Below are positions 27,238 through 36,622 of a stretch of 64,000 nt of DNA, piece by piece. Made by a program: the position numbers and the translations under genes. Below the pieces are notes generated by a model, which saw only the letters and a list, made by a program, of their open reading frames with translations, was not told where the DNA came from and did not search any database. Within the stretch, counting starts at the first letter, position 1. Each line of letters opens with the position of its first letter. This DNA comes from Akkermansia muciniphila. GTDB lineage: Bacteria; Verrucomicrobiota; Verrucomicrobiia; Verrucomicrobiales; Akkermansiaceae. The DNA is taken from assembly GCF_030848305.1 (NCBI RefSeq), contig NZ_CP114598.1, forward strand, positions 434,001-498,000. Reading direction: 5' to 3'.

Positions 27238-29025
27238 TTACATGCCCACGTCTCCGCCGGACTCCCGCTTCATCATCTCCGTAATAACCTGAAACAACGC
27301 GTTGCGGTACAGCACGCCGTCCAGCCTCCCGGTATTCTTCCAGACTACGGGAAAGGCGGGTAGGTGGGTTTGTTCAAACAGCTTCAAAGCATCCGTCAGA
27401 TGGGTGCCGGCATCCAGCACGGGAGCGCCCGTACGAACCAGAGCCCCCGCATCGGGAGGAGTTCCCTCTTTCTGCACCTCCATCTGCCGGCGAACCTCCA
27501 GAAAATCCTCCGGATAAATGGCCCCTTCATAAATCCCATCTTTATTCACCACAAAAACCAGGTCTCCGGGGTTCCGCAGCATCAGGGAGGAAACGTCATC
27601 CAGGGATGCGTCCGGAGCTACCTGGGGCACTACGTGCCGCGCCAGGTCATGCACATAGACCTGCGCCATGGGCAGGTTGACGACGGACGCCGGGCTGCCG
27701 GCCAGACTGGCGGCATACATGGAACGCGCGCGAATCAGCTTTCCCGTGCCATAAGCGCTTACGACACCGATCAGCAGGGGATAAATCATTTGCCCGCTCA
27801 TGGAAAACTCCACCACCATCACCAGGGCCGTCAGGGGGGCCTGGGCCGCCACGGCGAAAAAGGAAGCCATCCCCACCATCGCATACGCCACCGTATGGTT
27901 GCCCTCCATTCCCAGGGACGTCAGAACCGTACTGAAAATAAACCCCACCATGCTACCCACGTATAAAGTGGGCGTCATGGCTCCCCCCACCGTACCGCAG
28001 CCAAACACCACCGCCACGGCAGACACCTTTACCAGAAGCAGGATGAGCGCCTCCCGCGTGCCGTAATCCTCATGAACCAGCCCGGTAATGAGAGCCTGAC
28101 CATTGCCCACCACTTCCGGATAAAAAACAGCCAGAATCCCCACGACCAGCCCGGCGGCCGCCAGACGCAGCGGCAGAAGGGATTGGCGGCCATTCAAATA
28201 TCTGGCGGCCGCATCCAGCAAACTGACCCATCCCCTGGCCGCCACGGCAGCCGCCGCCCCCAGGGCAATGCACCAGAGAGACTGGGAAAAGACAGTAAAG
28301 CTTTCAAACGGAGAACTGTACAGGGGAGAGGGATCCCCCAGCAGATGCAGCATCACGAATCCGGTACAGGAGGCGATGAGCAGTGGCGCCAGAATATCCA
28401 TGCTCACGGTGCCGATGATGATTTCACTCACGAACAGGCAACCGGAAAAAGGGGCATGGAACGCCGTCGTGAACCCGGCCGCCGCCCCGCAGCCCACCAG
28501 TAGCCGGAGCCGCGGAATGGATACGTGCAGGCGCTGCCCCACATTAGACGCGATCAGAGCGGAAGACTGGATGATTGGCCCTTCCTTGCCGATGGCAGCC
28601 CCGGAAGCGATGCTCCATGCCGCGGAAAAGACTTTCAGGGCGGAGGCACGGAACTTGATCAGCCCGTTTCCGATGGACATGGCCTCCATGTATTCCGTAG
28701 CCTGCCCCGGCATCCTCTTCTTCAGGAACAGCAGGATGCTGCCGGCCACCAGGCCGCCCGCCACCGGAATAAACATGCGCCATTCCGGCTCCACCAGGGA
28801 AAAAGTGCCTACGCGGGAATCCGACCAGATGCCTGTGAGCATCCATTGGATTACTTCCACCATCCACTCAAAAAACAGAGACATGCAGGAGCCCACCATC
28901 CCGACGAGCACGGCCCATACATAGGTGACCTGCCTTTCCCCCACTTTCCAATGATGGAACAGTTTCAAAATCCATCCGTACCAGACGGAATCCGGCGGCT
29001 GAGACTGGGGGGACGGAGTATTCAT
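27238..29025 (-). CDS. ClC-type chloride channel/transporter with CBS domains
   Basis: 595 residues with about ten or more membrane helices, then two C-terminal CBS modules (about 445-590). The gating-glutamate motif GKEGPIIQ is intact, and the third motif appears as GGAMTPTLYVG. The first selectivity motif (GSGIP in most ClC proteins) is changed to SIGNGLIKF. The family contains both channels and Cl-/H+ antiporters; the altered first motif prevents a firm choice and could mean another anion. It lies 196 bases upstream of the regulator on the same strand. Confidence 0.88.
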   Translation of the reverse strand: MNTPSPQSQPPDSVWYGWILKLFHHWKVGERQVTYVWAVLVGMVGSCMSLFFEWMVEVIQWMLTGIWSDSRVGTFSLVEPEWRMFIPVAGGLVAGSILLFLKKRMPGQATEYMEAMSIGNGLIKFRASALKVFSAAWSIASGAAIGKEGPIIQSSALIASNVGQRLHVSIPRLRLLVGCGAAAGFTTAFHAPFSGCLFVSEIIIGTVSMDILAPLLIASCTGFVMLHLLGDPSPLYSSPFESFTVFSQSLWCIALGAAAAVAARGWVSLLDAAARYLNGRQSLLPLRLAAAGLVVGILAVFYPEVVGNGQALITGLVHEDYGTREALILLLVKVSAVAVVFGCGTVGGAMTPTLYVGSMVGFIFSTVLTSLGMEGNHTVAYAMVGMASFFAVAAQAPLTALVMVVEFSMSGQMIYPLLIGVVSAYGTGKLIRARSMYAASLAGSPASVVNLPMAQVYVHDLARHVVPQVAPDASLDDVSSLMLRNPGDLVFVVNKDGIYEGAIYPEDFLEVRRQMEVQKEGTPPDAGALVRTGAPVLDAGTHLTDALKLFEQTHLPAFPVVWKNTGRLDGVLYRNALFQVITEMMKRESGGDVGM

Positions 29026-29192
29026 GAAAAGAGAGAAATACTATTCCGTTGTGACAAAAAAATGTCCCCCGCCGTTCGATACGGAAGAAAAAAACTCCCT
29101 GCCCCACACCCTCCGGAACCAGCGGAAATTCGCAACGGACACGCTGACGACCCGTCCGGAACTCAGCCGGGGCCTGGCTTCCTGTCCGGGAG

Positions 29193-29987
29193 TCAGAATG
29201 TATATTTTAAATTGACGCCATAATAGAAATCATCCCCCAGCCCCTTCTGCTTTACCACGGTCAGCGCCTGGCTGTAATTGGTAAACAATTCCACAGTCAG
29301 GCGTCCGGTGGCACGGAAGGTAACGCTCAGATTATAATCCAGGGCATTGGAGCCATGGTGTACCACCGGGCCTACATACCCTCCATTGTAACCGTAGCGC
29401 ACTACGGCGTCCACCCGCACGCAATCCGCTATTTCCTCATGCAGCCCCGCAAATACGACGTAATAACCGCGGAACGTATGGTTGTTATACTGCCAGTACA
29501 GATCCGCGCCGCCAAACCAGCGGTCGGAAAAATGGTAAGTCGTTTTCAAGCCGGGACGCGGAATTCCCTTGTCTCCCGGAAAAACAAAGCTGTGCTCATA
29601 CCAGGGCATGACCGTCCAGTTTCCCAGTTCCCTGACGTAATCCAGCCGGTATTTCAACTCCGCATGATTCCGATGGTTCGTGGAAACGCCGTACCATATT
29701 TTCCCCACCCACTCTTTATACTGTATTTCAGGGACAAACATGCAGAGAGGGCCGTCCCACAAGTCCAGGCCCTCGCACTCGTACTTGCTGGCCCACCCCG
29801 TCTGAAAGCGCAAATAAACACGCTCATCCGCAGGACCGGCCAGGGAAAGGGGATGAGGACATGCCGTCTTCAGGTGGTAGGCCTGTTCCTGGCAAACCGC
29901 CGCCGCCCAGGCTCCGGAGCACGCCGGCATGCCCGTGCAGGCCGCCAGCGACAACAGAATTACGGTTTTCTTCTTCATATTGGTCAT
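29193..29987 (-). CDS. Outer-membrane beta-barrel protein
   Basis: 264 residues from the ATG at 29987 (an ATG at 29978 is equally good). It has a Lys-rich signal peptide (MKKKTVILLSLAACTGMPA) with a further Cys-containing stretch, then many alternating-residue strands rich in Trp and Tyr (YLRFQTGWASKYECEG, IWYGVSTNHRNHAELKYR, FGGADLYWQYNNHTF), and a C-terminal NLKYTF, the aromatic end expected of barrels folded by BamA. The strand opening GWASKYxxEG recalls the Gcw_chp/TIGR02001 type. It is divergent from the GH20 gene, so it might serve glycan product uptake; that is positional only. Confidence 0.65.
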   Translation of the reverse strand: MTNMKKKTVILLSLAACTGMPACSGAWAAAVCQEQAYHLKTACPHPLSLAGPADERVYLRFQTGWASKYECEGLDLWDGPLCMFVPEIQYKEWVGKIWYGVSTNHRNHAELKYRLDYVRELGNWTVMPWYEHSFVFPGDKGIPRPGLKTTYHFSDRWFGGADLYWQYNNHTFRGYYVVFAGLHEEIADCVRVDAVVRYGYNGGYVGPVVHHGSNALDYNLSVTFRATGRLTVELFTNYSQALTVVKQKGLGDDFYYGVNLKYTF

Positions 29988-30166
29988 GGTTGGAGATTTT
30001 CTGAAATGGCGTATCCGGAAGCGGCTCCATCCTGCGTACCCGCACCCCGCTTTTGCCGCAAACGGACGCTGCGTCCGCCCCGGACACATACCTTCTGAAG
30101 ATGAGACCCGCATCAAAAAACAATATTCAGTTCCAGGAGCCAAAAAAACAAATTCCCCATGAAAGA

Positions 30167-30194
30167 TTGTGTCAGCAGCCTTTGTACCTATAAC
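30167..30194 (+). promoter_or_regulatory. Promoter of the GH20 gene, near-leaderless
   Basis: TTGTGT (30167-30172), 16-base spacer, TATAAC (30189-30194). Only 7 bases separate the -10 box from the ATG at 30202. Confidence 0.55.
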
Positions 30195-30201
30195 CGTGTC
30201 C

Positions 30202-32199
30202 ATGAAATTCCTTATCCCCGCACTTGTTCTGTCCGCCAGCTTTCCAGCAGCTTTCTCACAAGAACAAATTATCCCGAAACCTGCGGAAATCACCTTGTTC
30301 AAAGGAAGTCCGGCCCGGCTCACCCGGAATTCCTTCATCATCACGGCAACGCAGGACAAGGCTTTCCTGAATCAAGCAGGGCAATTACAGCAGATGCTCA
30401 GCGAAGGGACAGGGCTCCCTCTTCCCCTTAAAACGGCCGGACAAGCGTCGAAGAAAGCCGCCTGCATCATCATCAAAAAAGACCCGTCCCTGGCCGCCAG
30501 GGGAGAAGAGGCCTACTCCATCCAATCTTCCCCTGGCGGCATCATCCTTTCCGCGGCCGATGCCAGGGGCATCTTTTATGCGGGGCAAAGCCTGGTCCAG
30601 ATGATGCCCGCCATTTTCCACGACGGGACGGCGGATAAATCCATCGTCCCGTGGAACATTTCCGAAACTCCGTTCCGCATAACGGACTACCCGCGGTTCT
30701 CCTGGCGGGCTCTGATGATTGATGAGGCGCGCCACTTCTTTGGTGAAAAAACCATTAAGCAAATCATCGACCAAATGGCTCTGCTAAAAATGAACATTCT
30801 GCACTGGCACCTGACGGACGACACAGGATGGCGCATTGAAATCAAGAAGTATCCGCTCCTGACCTCAATCGGCTCCAAACGCAGGGAATCGGAAATCGGC
30901 ACATGGAACAGCGGCAAATCAGACGGAACACCGCATGAAGGCTTTTATACCCAGGAACAAATCAGGGATATCGTGCAATACGCAGCCCGCCGCAATATCA
31001 CCGTCGTTCCGGAAATTGAAATGCCGGGCCATGCCAGCGCGGCCGCCGCAGCATACCCCTTCCTGAGCCTGAAAACTCCCGTGGAAGTGCCCACCACATT
31101 CATTGTCAACACAGCCTTCGATCCCACTTCGGAAAAAACTTATGCCTTCCTGTCCGATGTTCTGGATGAAATCGCGGCGCTCTTCCCCGGCAAAATCATT
31201 CATATAGGCGGGGATGAGGTGCGCTATGACAAGCAATGGAAGGGCGTTCCGGAAATTGAGGAATTCATGAAAAAAAACGGCATGAAGAATTATGCAGACG
31301 TCCAAATGTATTTCACCAACCGCATGTCCGGCATTATTGCCCAAAAAGGGCGCCGCATGATGGGATGGAATGAAATTTACGGACATGACGTCAATGGGGA
31401 CGGAGGAGGAAAAGCCGGCGCCAAACTGGACACCAATGCCGTCATCCAGTTCTGGAAGGGCAACACCGGCCTGGCCAAAAACGCTATCCGGGACGGACAT
31501 GACGTCATCAATTCCCTCCATACCTCCACCTATTTGGATTACAGCTACGGCAGCATTCCCCTGCAAAAGGCATACGGATTCGAACCCGTTTTTCCCGGGT
31601 TGGAGGAACAGTACCATTCCAGAGTCAAGGGGCTGGGTACCCAAGTATGGACGGAATGGATTGCCACACCGGAACGTCTGCATTACCAGGCGTTTCCCCG
31701 TGTCTGCGCTTTTGCGGAGGTTGGCTGGACTCCCGCAGGCAACAAGGATTTTCCGGATTTCAAAAAACGCCTGAAAGCGTATAGCGAACACATGGACCTG
31801 ATGGGAATCAAATTTGCCCGAAATATCATCAGTCAAATAGACAAGTCCGACTTTTTCAATACGCCCAGGATCGGTACATGGACGCCCGCCGTCCTGACCG
31901 GACAGGAACATTCGTTTGACGTTACCAAACTGGTCAGGGCTCCCGGCAAATACACCGTCACCCTGCTGTACGACAAGGGCGCTCACGCCATTGAAATCGA
32001 ATCCGTAGCCCTGTATGAAAATTCCCGGGAAATCTCTCGGGACGCCCATGCGGGCAGGAGCGGCGCCCATAAGGAAAATATCCAGTACATCCTGAATGCC
32101 CCGGAACCCAGGCAAGGAGCAACCTATACGGTCAAAGCCAAATTCAAAGGGGCCGGAGGCCGGGATTCCCACGGAACAGTATATTTTGAAGCGCCATAA
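30202..32199 (+). CDS. Secreted beta-N-acetylhexosaminidase, GH20
   Basis: 665 residues with a Sec signal peptide (MKFLIPALVLSASFPAAFS). A GH20b-type N-terminal domain (20-155) precedes the TIM barrel, which holds WRALMIDEARHFF, HWHLTDDTGWR, PEIEMPGHASAA and the catalytic Asp-Glu pair in GGDEVRYD (D338, E339). The acetamido-binding end is WTEWIATPERL. A C-terminal beta-sandwich (about 555-665) may bind carbohydrate. It removes terminal GlcNAc/GalNAc, useful for mucin O-glycans; substrate-assisted catalysis is known for the family. I recall a studied homologue in A. muciniphila but cannot verify identity here. The start at 30202 fits the promoter. Confidence 0.95.
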   Translation: MKFLIPALVLSASFPAAFSQEQIIPKPAEITLFKGSPARLTRNSFIITATQDKAFLNQAGQLQQMLSEGTGLPLPLKTAGQASKKAACIIIKKDPSLAARGEEAYSIQSSPGGIILSAADARGIFYAGQSLVQMMPAIFHDGTADKSIVPWNISETPFRITDYPRFSWRALMIDEARHFFGEKTIKQIIDQMALLKMNILHWHLTDDTGWRIEIKKYPLLTSIGSKRRESEIGTWNSGKSDGTPHEGFYTQEQIRDIVQYAARRNITVVPEIEMPGHASAAAAAYPFLSLKTPVEVPTTFIVNTAFDPTSEKTYAFLSDVLDEIAALFPGKIIHIGGDEVRYDKQWKGVPEIEEFMKKNGMKNYADVQMYFTNRMSGIIAQKGRRMMGWNEIYGHDVNGDGGGKAGAKLDTNAVIQFWKGNTGLAKNAIRDGHDVINSLHTSTYLDYSYGSIPLQKAYGFEPVFPGLEEQYHSRVKGLGTQVWTEWIATPERLHYQAFPRVCAFAEVGWTPAGNKDFPDFKKRLKAYSEHMDLMGIKFARNIISQIDKSDFFNTPRIGTWTPAVLTGQEHSFDVTKLVRAPGKYTVTLLYDKGAHAIEIESVALYENSREISRDAHAGRSGAHKENIQYILNAPEPRQGATYTVKAKFKGAGGRDSHGTVYFEAP

Positions 32200-32530
32200 A
32201 AACGCAGCCCCGCCCACGCAAAAAAACGCAGAGACCTCGCACAGGGCCCCCTTTATTCCGGCAAACGGGGTATTCCCTCCGCAGCCTCGTGTTTTACGGA
32301 CAGGAGCTTTTCAGTATCATCGGCATCCCAAGGCGCCGGATGTTTTCCCGCCGGGGAAGCAGCACCTTTCCATCAAGCGGCACGAAACTGCCCCTCTAAA
32401 CCGGAAAGGCTTGCCCCGAAAGCAGGATTGACCCAACAAAGCTCCGGAGGTCGCCGCCTGCGGACCTCCGGAGCCTAAATAGCCGGGAACTGGCGGAAGA
32501 TGATTTTCATCCGGGAAAACCAAACGAAAT
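32200..32530. other. Gene-poor interval between convergent GH20 and secreted-protein genes
   Basis: About 330 bases. It holds the near-repeat AAAAACGCAG/AAAAAACGCAG just after the GH20 stop and the strong hairpin at 32441-32474. I see no gene or other structure in the rest. Confidence 0.5.
32441..32474 (-). terminator. Strong hairpin, probable terminator of the secreted-protein operon
   Basis: A 12-bp perfect stem, GCTCCGGAGGTC (32441-32452) with GACCTCCGGAGC (32463-32474), and a 10-base loop. On the minus strand it is followed by TTTGTT. It begins 56 bases after the stop codon at 32531, the same layout as the hairpin after gadB. Confidence 0.65.
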
Positions 32531-33061
32531 TCACATATTATCATCTACTACTTTTTCTACATACTTGAAAAAGATGCTACCGTCCTCTCCGCTGATTCCA
32601 TAGTCTCTGACATCCTCGATATTCGCATTTTTAATCCGGGTAATAATATAGACTTTGGAGTACAAAATCCCCCATTCCCCATGCTTTTTCTCATGAAACC
32701 AGATATGATGGTTATAGTATGGTTCAAAATAAATGGTACCCCCGTCTCTCGGATCTGAAATCGGGCCGGAATATTTGACAACAATATAGCTGATTCCCTT
32801 GTAACACCATTCCCTGCCGCATTGCGGATTTTTGGAAAGGGTGGTGCTCATTTCAAGGGTGGTGTTCATGACATCATAGGACAACCTATCCTCATCATGG
32901 TATTTGATTCCTTTTTGAGGCAGATTGAACTGATTTTTGATGATGACTCCATCATAAATAAGGCGTCCCCCTTTCCATTCCGTTTTCTGCGGAACTGTTT
33001 CTCCTTTCAAGAGACAGATTCCCGAGAGAGAAACCATTATAGCACAGGCAATTTTATTCAT
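32531..33061 (-). CDS. Hypothetical secreted protein
   Basis: 176 residues with an N-terminal hydrophobic signal (KIACAIMVSLSGICLLKG), then a beta-rich soluble domain with aromatic-rich strands (GTIYFEPYYNHHIWFHEKKHG) and two nearby Cys (PQCGREWCYKG) that may pair. No catalytic motif is recognised. The start lies 2 bases after the stop of the propeller protein gene, so both are surely one transcript; they may act together at the envelope. Its codons are more AT-rich than those of the flanking genes, as are those of its neighbour. Confidence 0.65.
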   Translation of the reverse strand: MNKIACAIMVSLSGICLLKGETVPQKTEWKGGRLIYDGVIIKNQFNLPQKGIKYHDEDRLSYDVMNTTLEMSTTLSKNPQCGREWCYKGISYIVVKYSGPISDPRDGGTIYFEPYYNHHIWFHEKKHGEWGILYSKVYIITRIKNANIEDVRDYGISGEDGSIFFKYVEKVVDDNM

Positions 33062-33063
33062 TG

Positions 33064-35640
33064 TTATTTTCTACTTTGTTGTTGTTTCAGCAATTCTTTA
33101 TTAAGGAATGCCTTCATTTCCTGAACAGTTTTTTCAGGAGGAGTCTTCGCATCGTCCCGATACTGCCGCCAGTCAATGCGCAGTTTGGCCATCAGGCGCA
33201 ATTCACTGAGGGAGAAAGGGACAGTACCCGGGGCATTCGGCATAAAATCCCGGGACCTGTTGCCGATATAATAAATCTGGCTCTGATCCCAGGAACGCTT
33301 CATGGTTTCATCGAAGGAAGCTCTCACTCGGTCGTCGCTCACTCTGGCTTCCCACTGGAGGCAGTCCGCCAGGCAACCACCCTCGGCCCGGCTCTCCCGG
33401 GCCTGCCGCCACAGAGCAAGAATATACCTGTTCTGAAGACTGCACGCAGCCGGCGTCAGGTATTTGCGCGTATACTGCAACTCATACAAAGGCTTGCACA
33501 CAGCCTTTTCCCTCTGTCCCAGAGCAGCTCCATTCACCCTTTCCGGAGTGGGAACAATGCCAGCCAGCGCACCGGATACGTAATAAGGCAATTCCTCAGG
33601 CATTCGGATTTCCCACGGTATTTTTTCATTCACAAACACCCCGTTTAAAATGGTATTAAAGGAACCGTTCCGGCAAATACGGAACAGGTAAATCCCCCCC
33701 TTCCTGCTCATGAACCTTTTATAAACCCCGGACCCCGCAAATCTGGAAACGCGAGTGCGCGCCTCCACCGGGTAGGAATACCACTGCTCCATGGAGGAGG
33801 CAAGTTCCTTCCCCCGACTATTCTGTTCTCCTATCGCAAGATCCCCCTCAATATTGAACTGGAACACAAGGGGGGCGGTGGAAGGGTGCCTTCTGGCTTC
33901 CACTACGTAATCCCGCCTGGATTCATTGGTGAGATAACCGTTGGGATTATAAAAATACAGAGCTATTTCATGGACACCCTCCGGCACCTCCACGGCTACC
34001 CAGATATCAGGTCCGTCCACAAAGCCAGGATACGCTTCCCCGTGGTCATCCCACTCCGCCTCTGTCCGCACGGAATCCGTAGGGTCGAAAAGAACGTTGC
34101 GGTTATTATTTTCCTTAATGCTGTGCACCCACCAGCGCAGCGCGTCTCCCTTCTTGCGGTTGAGCCCCATCAGCCCTTGAATCCAGTAGGGAGACAAGGC
34201 CCCCTTGTATCCTGGATGGCCGGGAACGGAAGAAAGGGTACGGAACCGGATAGTCTTGGCTTTAAACTCGGAATTGCTCATGGGGGCATTCGTGGCGCAC
34301 AGCGTGGCACGCGTGTGCCCGTACTTCCCGCACCAGTCCCCTTTCGTAGTCCAGTCCTCCCCCCGGAACACAATACTCTTCCCCGCATGCGCATCGGATC
34401 CCAGCTTTTCCAATCTTCTGAGTACCACAGAAGGATCCTCCATCTGCGCCGGACGAGGGAACGGAACTTCATTGTCCTGCGGGCTCCTGTCCAGTTGATA
34501 AGCCAGATCCCCCTTTTTCAGGCGAACAAGACCCCGTCCATATGTCCCTGCCCAGACGCTCCCATCCCGAAGCACCAGCAAGGAAGGGACATCCACGTTT
34601 TCCAGCCCCTTTCTTATTCTCTGATTCACCGTCATCTTTTCAGCATCCAGCACATCCACTCCCTGCATCCGGTAGCCGACGAAAATCTCCTTTCCCTGCT
34701 GGATAATGGAAGAAATAAAATCTTCAGACAACATTCTGGAATTCGACTCTCCCGGAACCGCGGTTTTCCGTGCGGCAGAACCATACAGATGACTGTTTTT
34801 CTGGGCATAATCACGCCCTCTCATATAACGCCAAGAACTGATGCCGTTACTGTACGCCAGCCCCGAACAGGTACCCACCAGAATCTGATCCTTATCCGTA
34901 CAAGTCAACACATTGCAGATATTGGAAGGCAAGCCATCACCATACGGCTGGTACGGCTGACGGGCGAATTGCCTGTTGTCCCAGTACCAGGGGGCCTGAA
35001 CATTCTTCCACTGCATATACCTTGATTGGCGGGAAGAACAGGATACTCCGCCACAGGCATAGGCCAGCCACAAATTGCCCCTGGTATCAAAACCTGCGGA
35101 AGCCGCCTGGTCTTCCGCCAAGCCAGTGGATCTGTCCAGCGTCTTCCACGAATCGCCTGCAGGATCGTAAACGGATACGCCGCCGGATGAGGCTACGGCA
35201 ACCTCCCCGGAGACAGGAGAAATGGCCAAAGCATAAACATGCTCGCCATTCAGTGCATTGCTACGGTTATACATTTTCCATTCTCTTCCGTTAAAAACGG
35301 CTACGCCGCTGTCATCCGTGCCCGCCCAGATGCGCCCCTGCCTGTCCTCCGCAATACAGGTGAAATTCTTTCCTTTGGGAAAACCGGAATAATAGTCCAT
35401 ATTAAGCCACGACTTTTCATATGCCCGGTCCCCAACCTGAAGGCGGTAAATGCTTTCTTTTTCTCCTACAACCCAAATGGAGCCGTCACCAGCTACCAGC
35501 GTACCGCGAATAAACCGGACCGGACATTCCGGAAGCTGCTCCGGTACCTGAACGGTTACGACTTCTCCTGCCGCCCACGCCCCCAACAAAAGGAAAATCA
35601 ACGCAAATATCCTTATGAAGTGTTTGAATTTAATCAACAT
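33064..35640 (-). CDS. Secreted beta-propeller (Reg_prop-like) protein without kinase domain
   Basis: 858 residues. After a signal peptide (IRIFALIFLLLGAWAAG), the first 400 residues contain propeller repeats of the two-component-regulator type: GDGSIWVVGEKESIYRL, RQGRIWAGTDDSGVAVFN, RGNLWLAYACGGV and RDGSVWAGTYGRGLVRL. The second half contains a domain around PWEIRMPEELPYYVSG and a helical C-terminus ending KELLKQQQSRK. The sensor half resembles the periplasmic part of Bacteroidetes hybrid two-component systems, but no membrane segment, kinase or regulator follows. It may instead sense or bind glycans passively. The start is the ATG at 35640, downstream of a good promoter. Confidence 0.7.
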   Translation of the reverse strand: MLIKFKHFIRIFALIFLLLGAWAAGEVVTVQVPEQLPECPVRFIRGTLVAGDGSIWVVGEKESIYRLQVGDRAYEKSWLNMDYYSGFPKGKNFTCIAEDRQGRIWAGTDDSGVAVFNGREWKMYNRSNALNGEHVYALAISPVSGEVAVASSGGVSVYDPAGDSWKTLDRSTGLAEDQAASAGFDTRGNLWLAYACGGVSCSSRQSRYMQWKNVQAPWYWDNRQFARQPYQPYGDGLPSNICNVLTCTDKDQILVGTCSGLAYSNGISSWRYMRGRDYAQKNSHLYGSAARKTAVPGESNSRMLSEDFISSIIQQGKEIFVGYRMQGVDVLDAEKMTVNQRIRKGLENVDVPSLLVLRDGSVWAGTYGRGLVRLKKGDLAYQLDRSPQDNEVPFPRPAQMEDPSVVLRRLEKLGSDAHAGKSIVFRGEDWTTKGDWCGKYGHTRATLCATNAPMSNSEFKAKTIRFRTLSSVPGHPGYKGALSPYWIQGLMGLNRKKGDALRWWVHSIKENNNRNVLFDPTDSVRTEAEWDDHGEAYPGFVDGPDIWVAVEVPEGVHEIALYFYNPNGYLTNESRRDYVVEARRHPSTAPLVFQFNIEGDLAIGEQNSRGKELASSMEQWYSYPVEARTRVSRFAGSGVYKRFMSRKGGIYLFRICRNGSFNTILNGVFVNEKIPWEIRMPEELPYYVSGALAGIVPTPERVNGAALGQREKAVCKPLYELQYTRKYLTPAACSLQNRYILALWRQARESRAEGGCLADCLQWEARVSDDRVRASFDETMKRSWDQSQIYYIGNRSRDFMPNAPGTVPFSLSELRLMAKLRIDWRQYRDDAKTPPEKTVQEMKAFLNKELLKQQQSRK

Positions 35641-35667
35641 AACCAACTATCCCCTGATTATTACAGG

Positions 35668-35696
35668 AGAATATTATTGGTTTTTATCACTGTCAA
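35668..35696 (-). promoter_or_regulatory. Promoter of the propeller/secreted-protein operon
   Basis: Minus strand TTGACA (35696-35691), 17-base spacer, TATTCT (35673-35668). The leader to the ATG at 35640 is about 20 bases and contains GGGGA 10 bases before the start. Confidence 0.65.
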
Positions 35697-36520
35697 TTCC
35701 GTTTTCAATTTATTATCAAGTTTTCAAAAATAAAATACAACACAATCCGTTTATAATTATACATATAAATAATTTAATATATGTTAGTTGTCTTAAAAAT
35801 TTTGATTCCTGAAAAAATCCTTACTAATACTTTTTCATGCCTGAATGGGAAAATACAGGGAACAAACCTGGCAACAACACCCGGCATCCCGTTTTTTCAA
35901 CATGCTTTCCCCAATTATTCTCTGATTCAAATTTCAACTCCGCTATGCGTTTTCCCATATCAAGTTATATTCACCGGCCTTCTTCGCGGCAGGGGAATAA
36001 GCACAGTTCAACATCCGAATGGAGATGGAAACCATATTGTCATCTACTTTTCCGGAACGATCATAGGAGATAATATGGCCATTCCCGGAGGAGGATTCCG
36101 CGATGATTGCCCAAGAAGAGAAAGTGTTGTCCGCACCAACACGAACAATTCTTCCGAACCTGATTCCAGTACCCAGTTCCGGCAGAGTCAGGCGGAACCC
36201 TGTTGGCGATGGATAAAGAACTGATTCATAAGGTGGAACTAACAGCCACCTGTATATTAAAGCCACCAAAGGAAAGGCGGCCGGAACCAGCCCGGCAGAC
36301 CGGAAGAGGGGAAAACGGAGAAATCGAACCGCCCTGACATAACCAGCCTCTCCGGATTATTTCCGGTGAGGGGGATATTTCATTCCTCAACAAAAGAAAG
36401 GAACTTCATTATTCTGCCCCGGCCCATAGCGGAACAGCCTTTCCTCCCCGGATTGTCTGCCAGGGAACCGTTGAATGCCCCGCTGAAATATCAAAACGCA
36501 TCAAATAAACGCTTATGAAA
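35697..36520. other. AT-rich gene-poor stretch, possible gene decay
   Basis: About 820 bases between the propeller operon promoter and the hairpin after gadB. The part near 35700-35830 is very AT-rich. Only a 108-codon frame (35943-36269, listed separately) has any coding look. No tRNA, repeat array or mobile-element end was seen. Confidence 0.45.
35943..36269 (-). CDS. Possible small or remnant gene
   Basis: 108 codons without a signal peptide. The stretch from about residue 20 on (LPELGTGIRFGRIVRVGAD, GNGHIISYDRSGKVDDNM) has reasonable amino acid composition for a beta-rich domain fragment. The DNA for KVDDNM resembles the last codons of the secreted-protein gene at 32531 (14 of 15 bases around GTAGATGA-AATATG agree), so it may be a relic of a duplication. 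No promoter or ribosome-binding site is evident. It may equally be chance. Confidence 0.25.
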   Translation of the reverse strand: MVALIYRWLLVPPYESVLYPSPTGFRLTLPELGTGIRFGRIVRVGADNTFSSWAIIAESSSGNGHIISYDRSGKVDDNMVSISIRMLNCAYSPAAKKAGEYNLIWENA

Positions 36521-36567
36521 GCTCCGCAGCTGTCAGGTCCACGCACAAACCTTGACAACTGCGGAGC
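36521..36567 (-). terminator. Hairpin, probable terminator of gadB
   Basis: GCTCCGCAG (36521-36529) pairs with CTGCGGAGC (36559-36567), then after one mismatch TGTCA pairs with TGACA. On the minus strand TTTC follows. It begins 56 bases after the gadB stop. Confidence 0.6.
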
Positions 36568-36622
36568 CGCGCTTACACACACTTATTCATCCAACAAAAA
36601 TCGCTCAGCAGAGCTTCTTCCA

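Noticed and set aside
29988-30359. N-terminal extension of the outer-membrane barrel gene
   Set aside because: It overlaps the divergent GH20 gene and its promoter and precedes a clean signal peptide.
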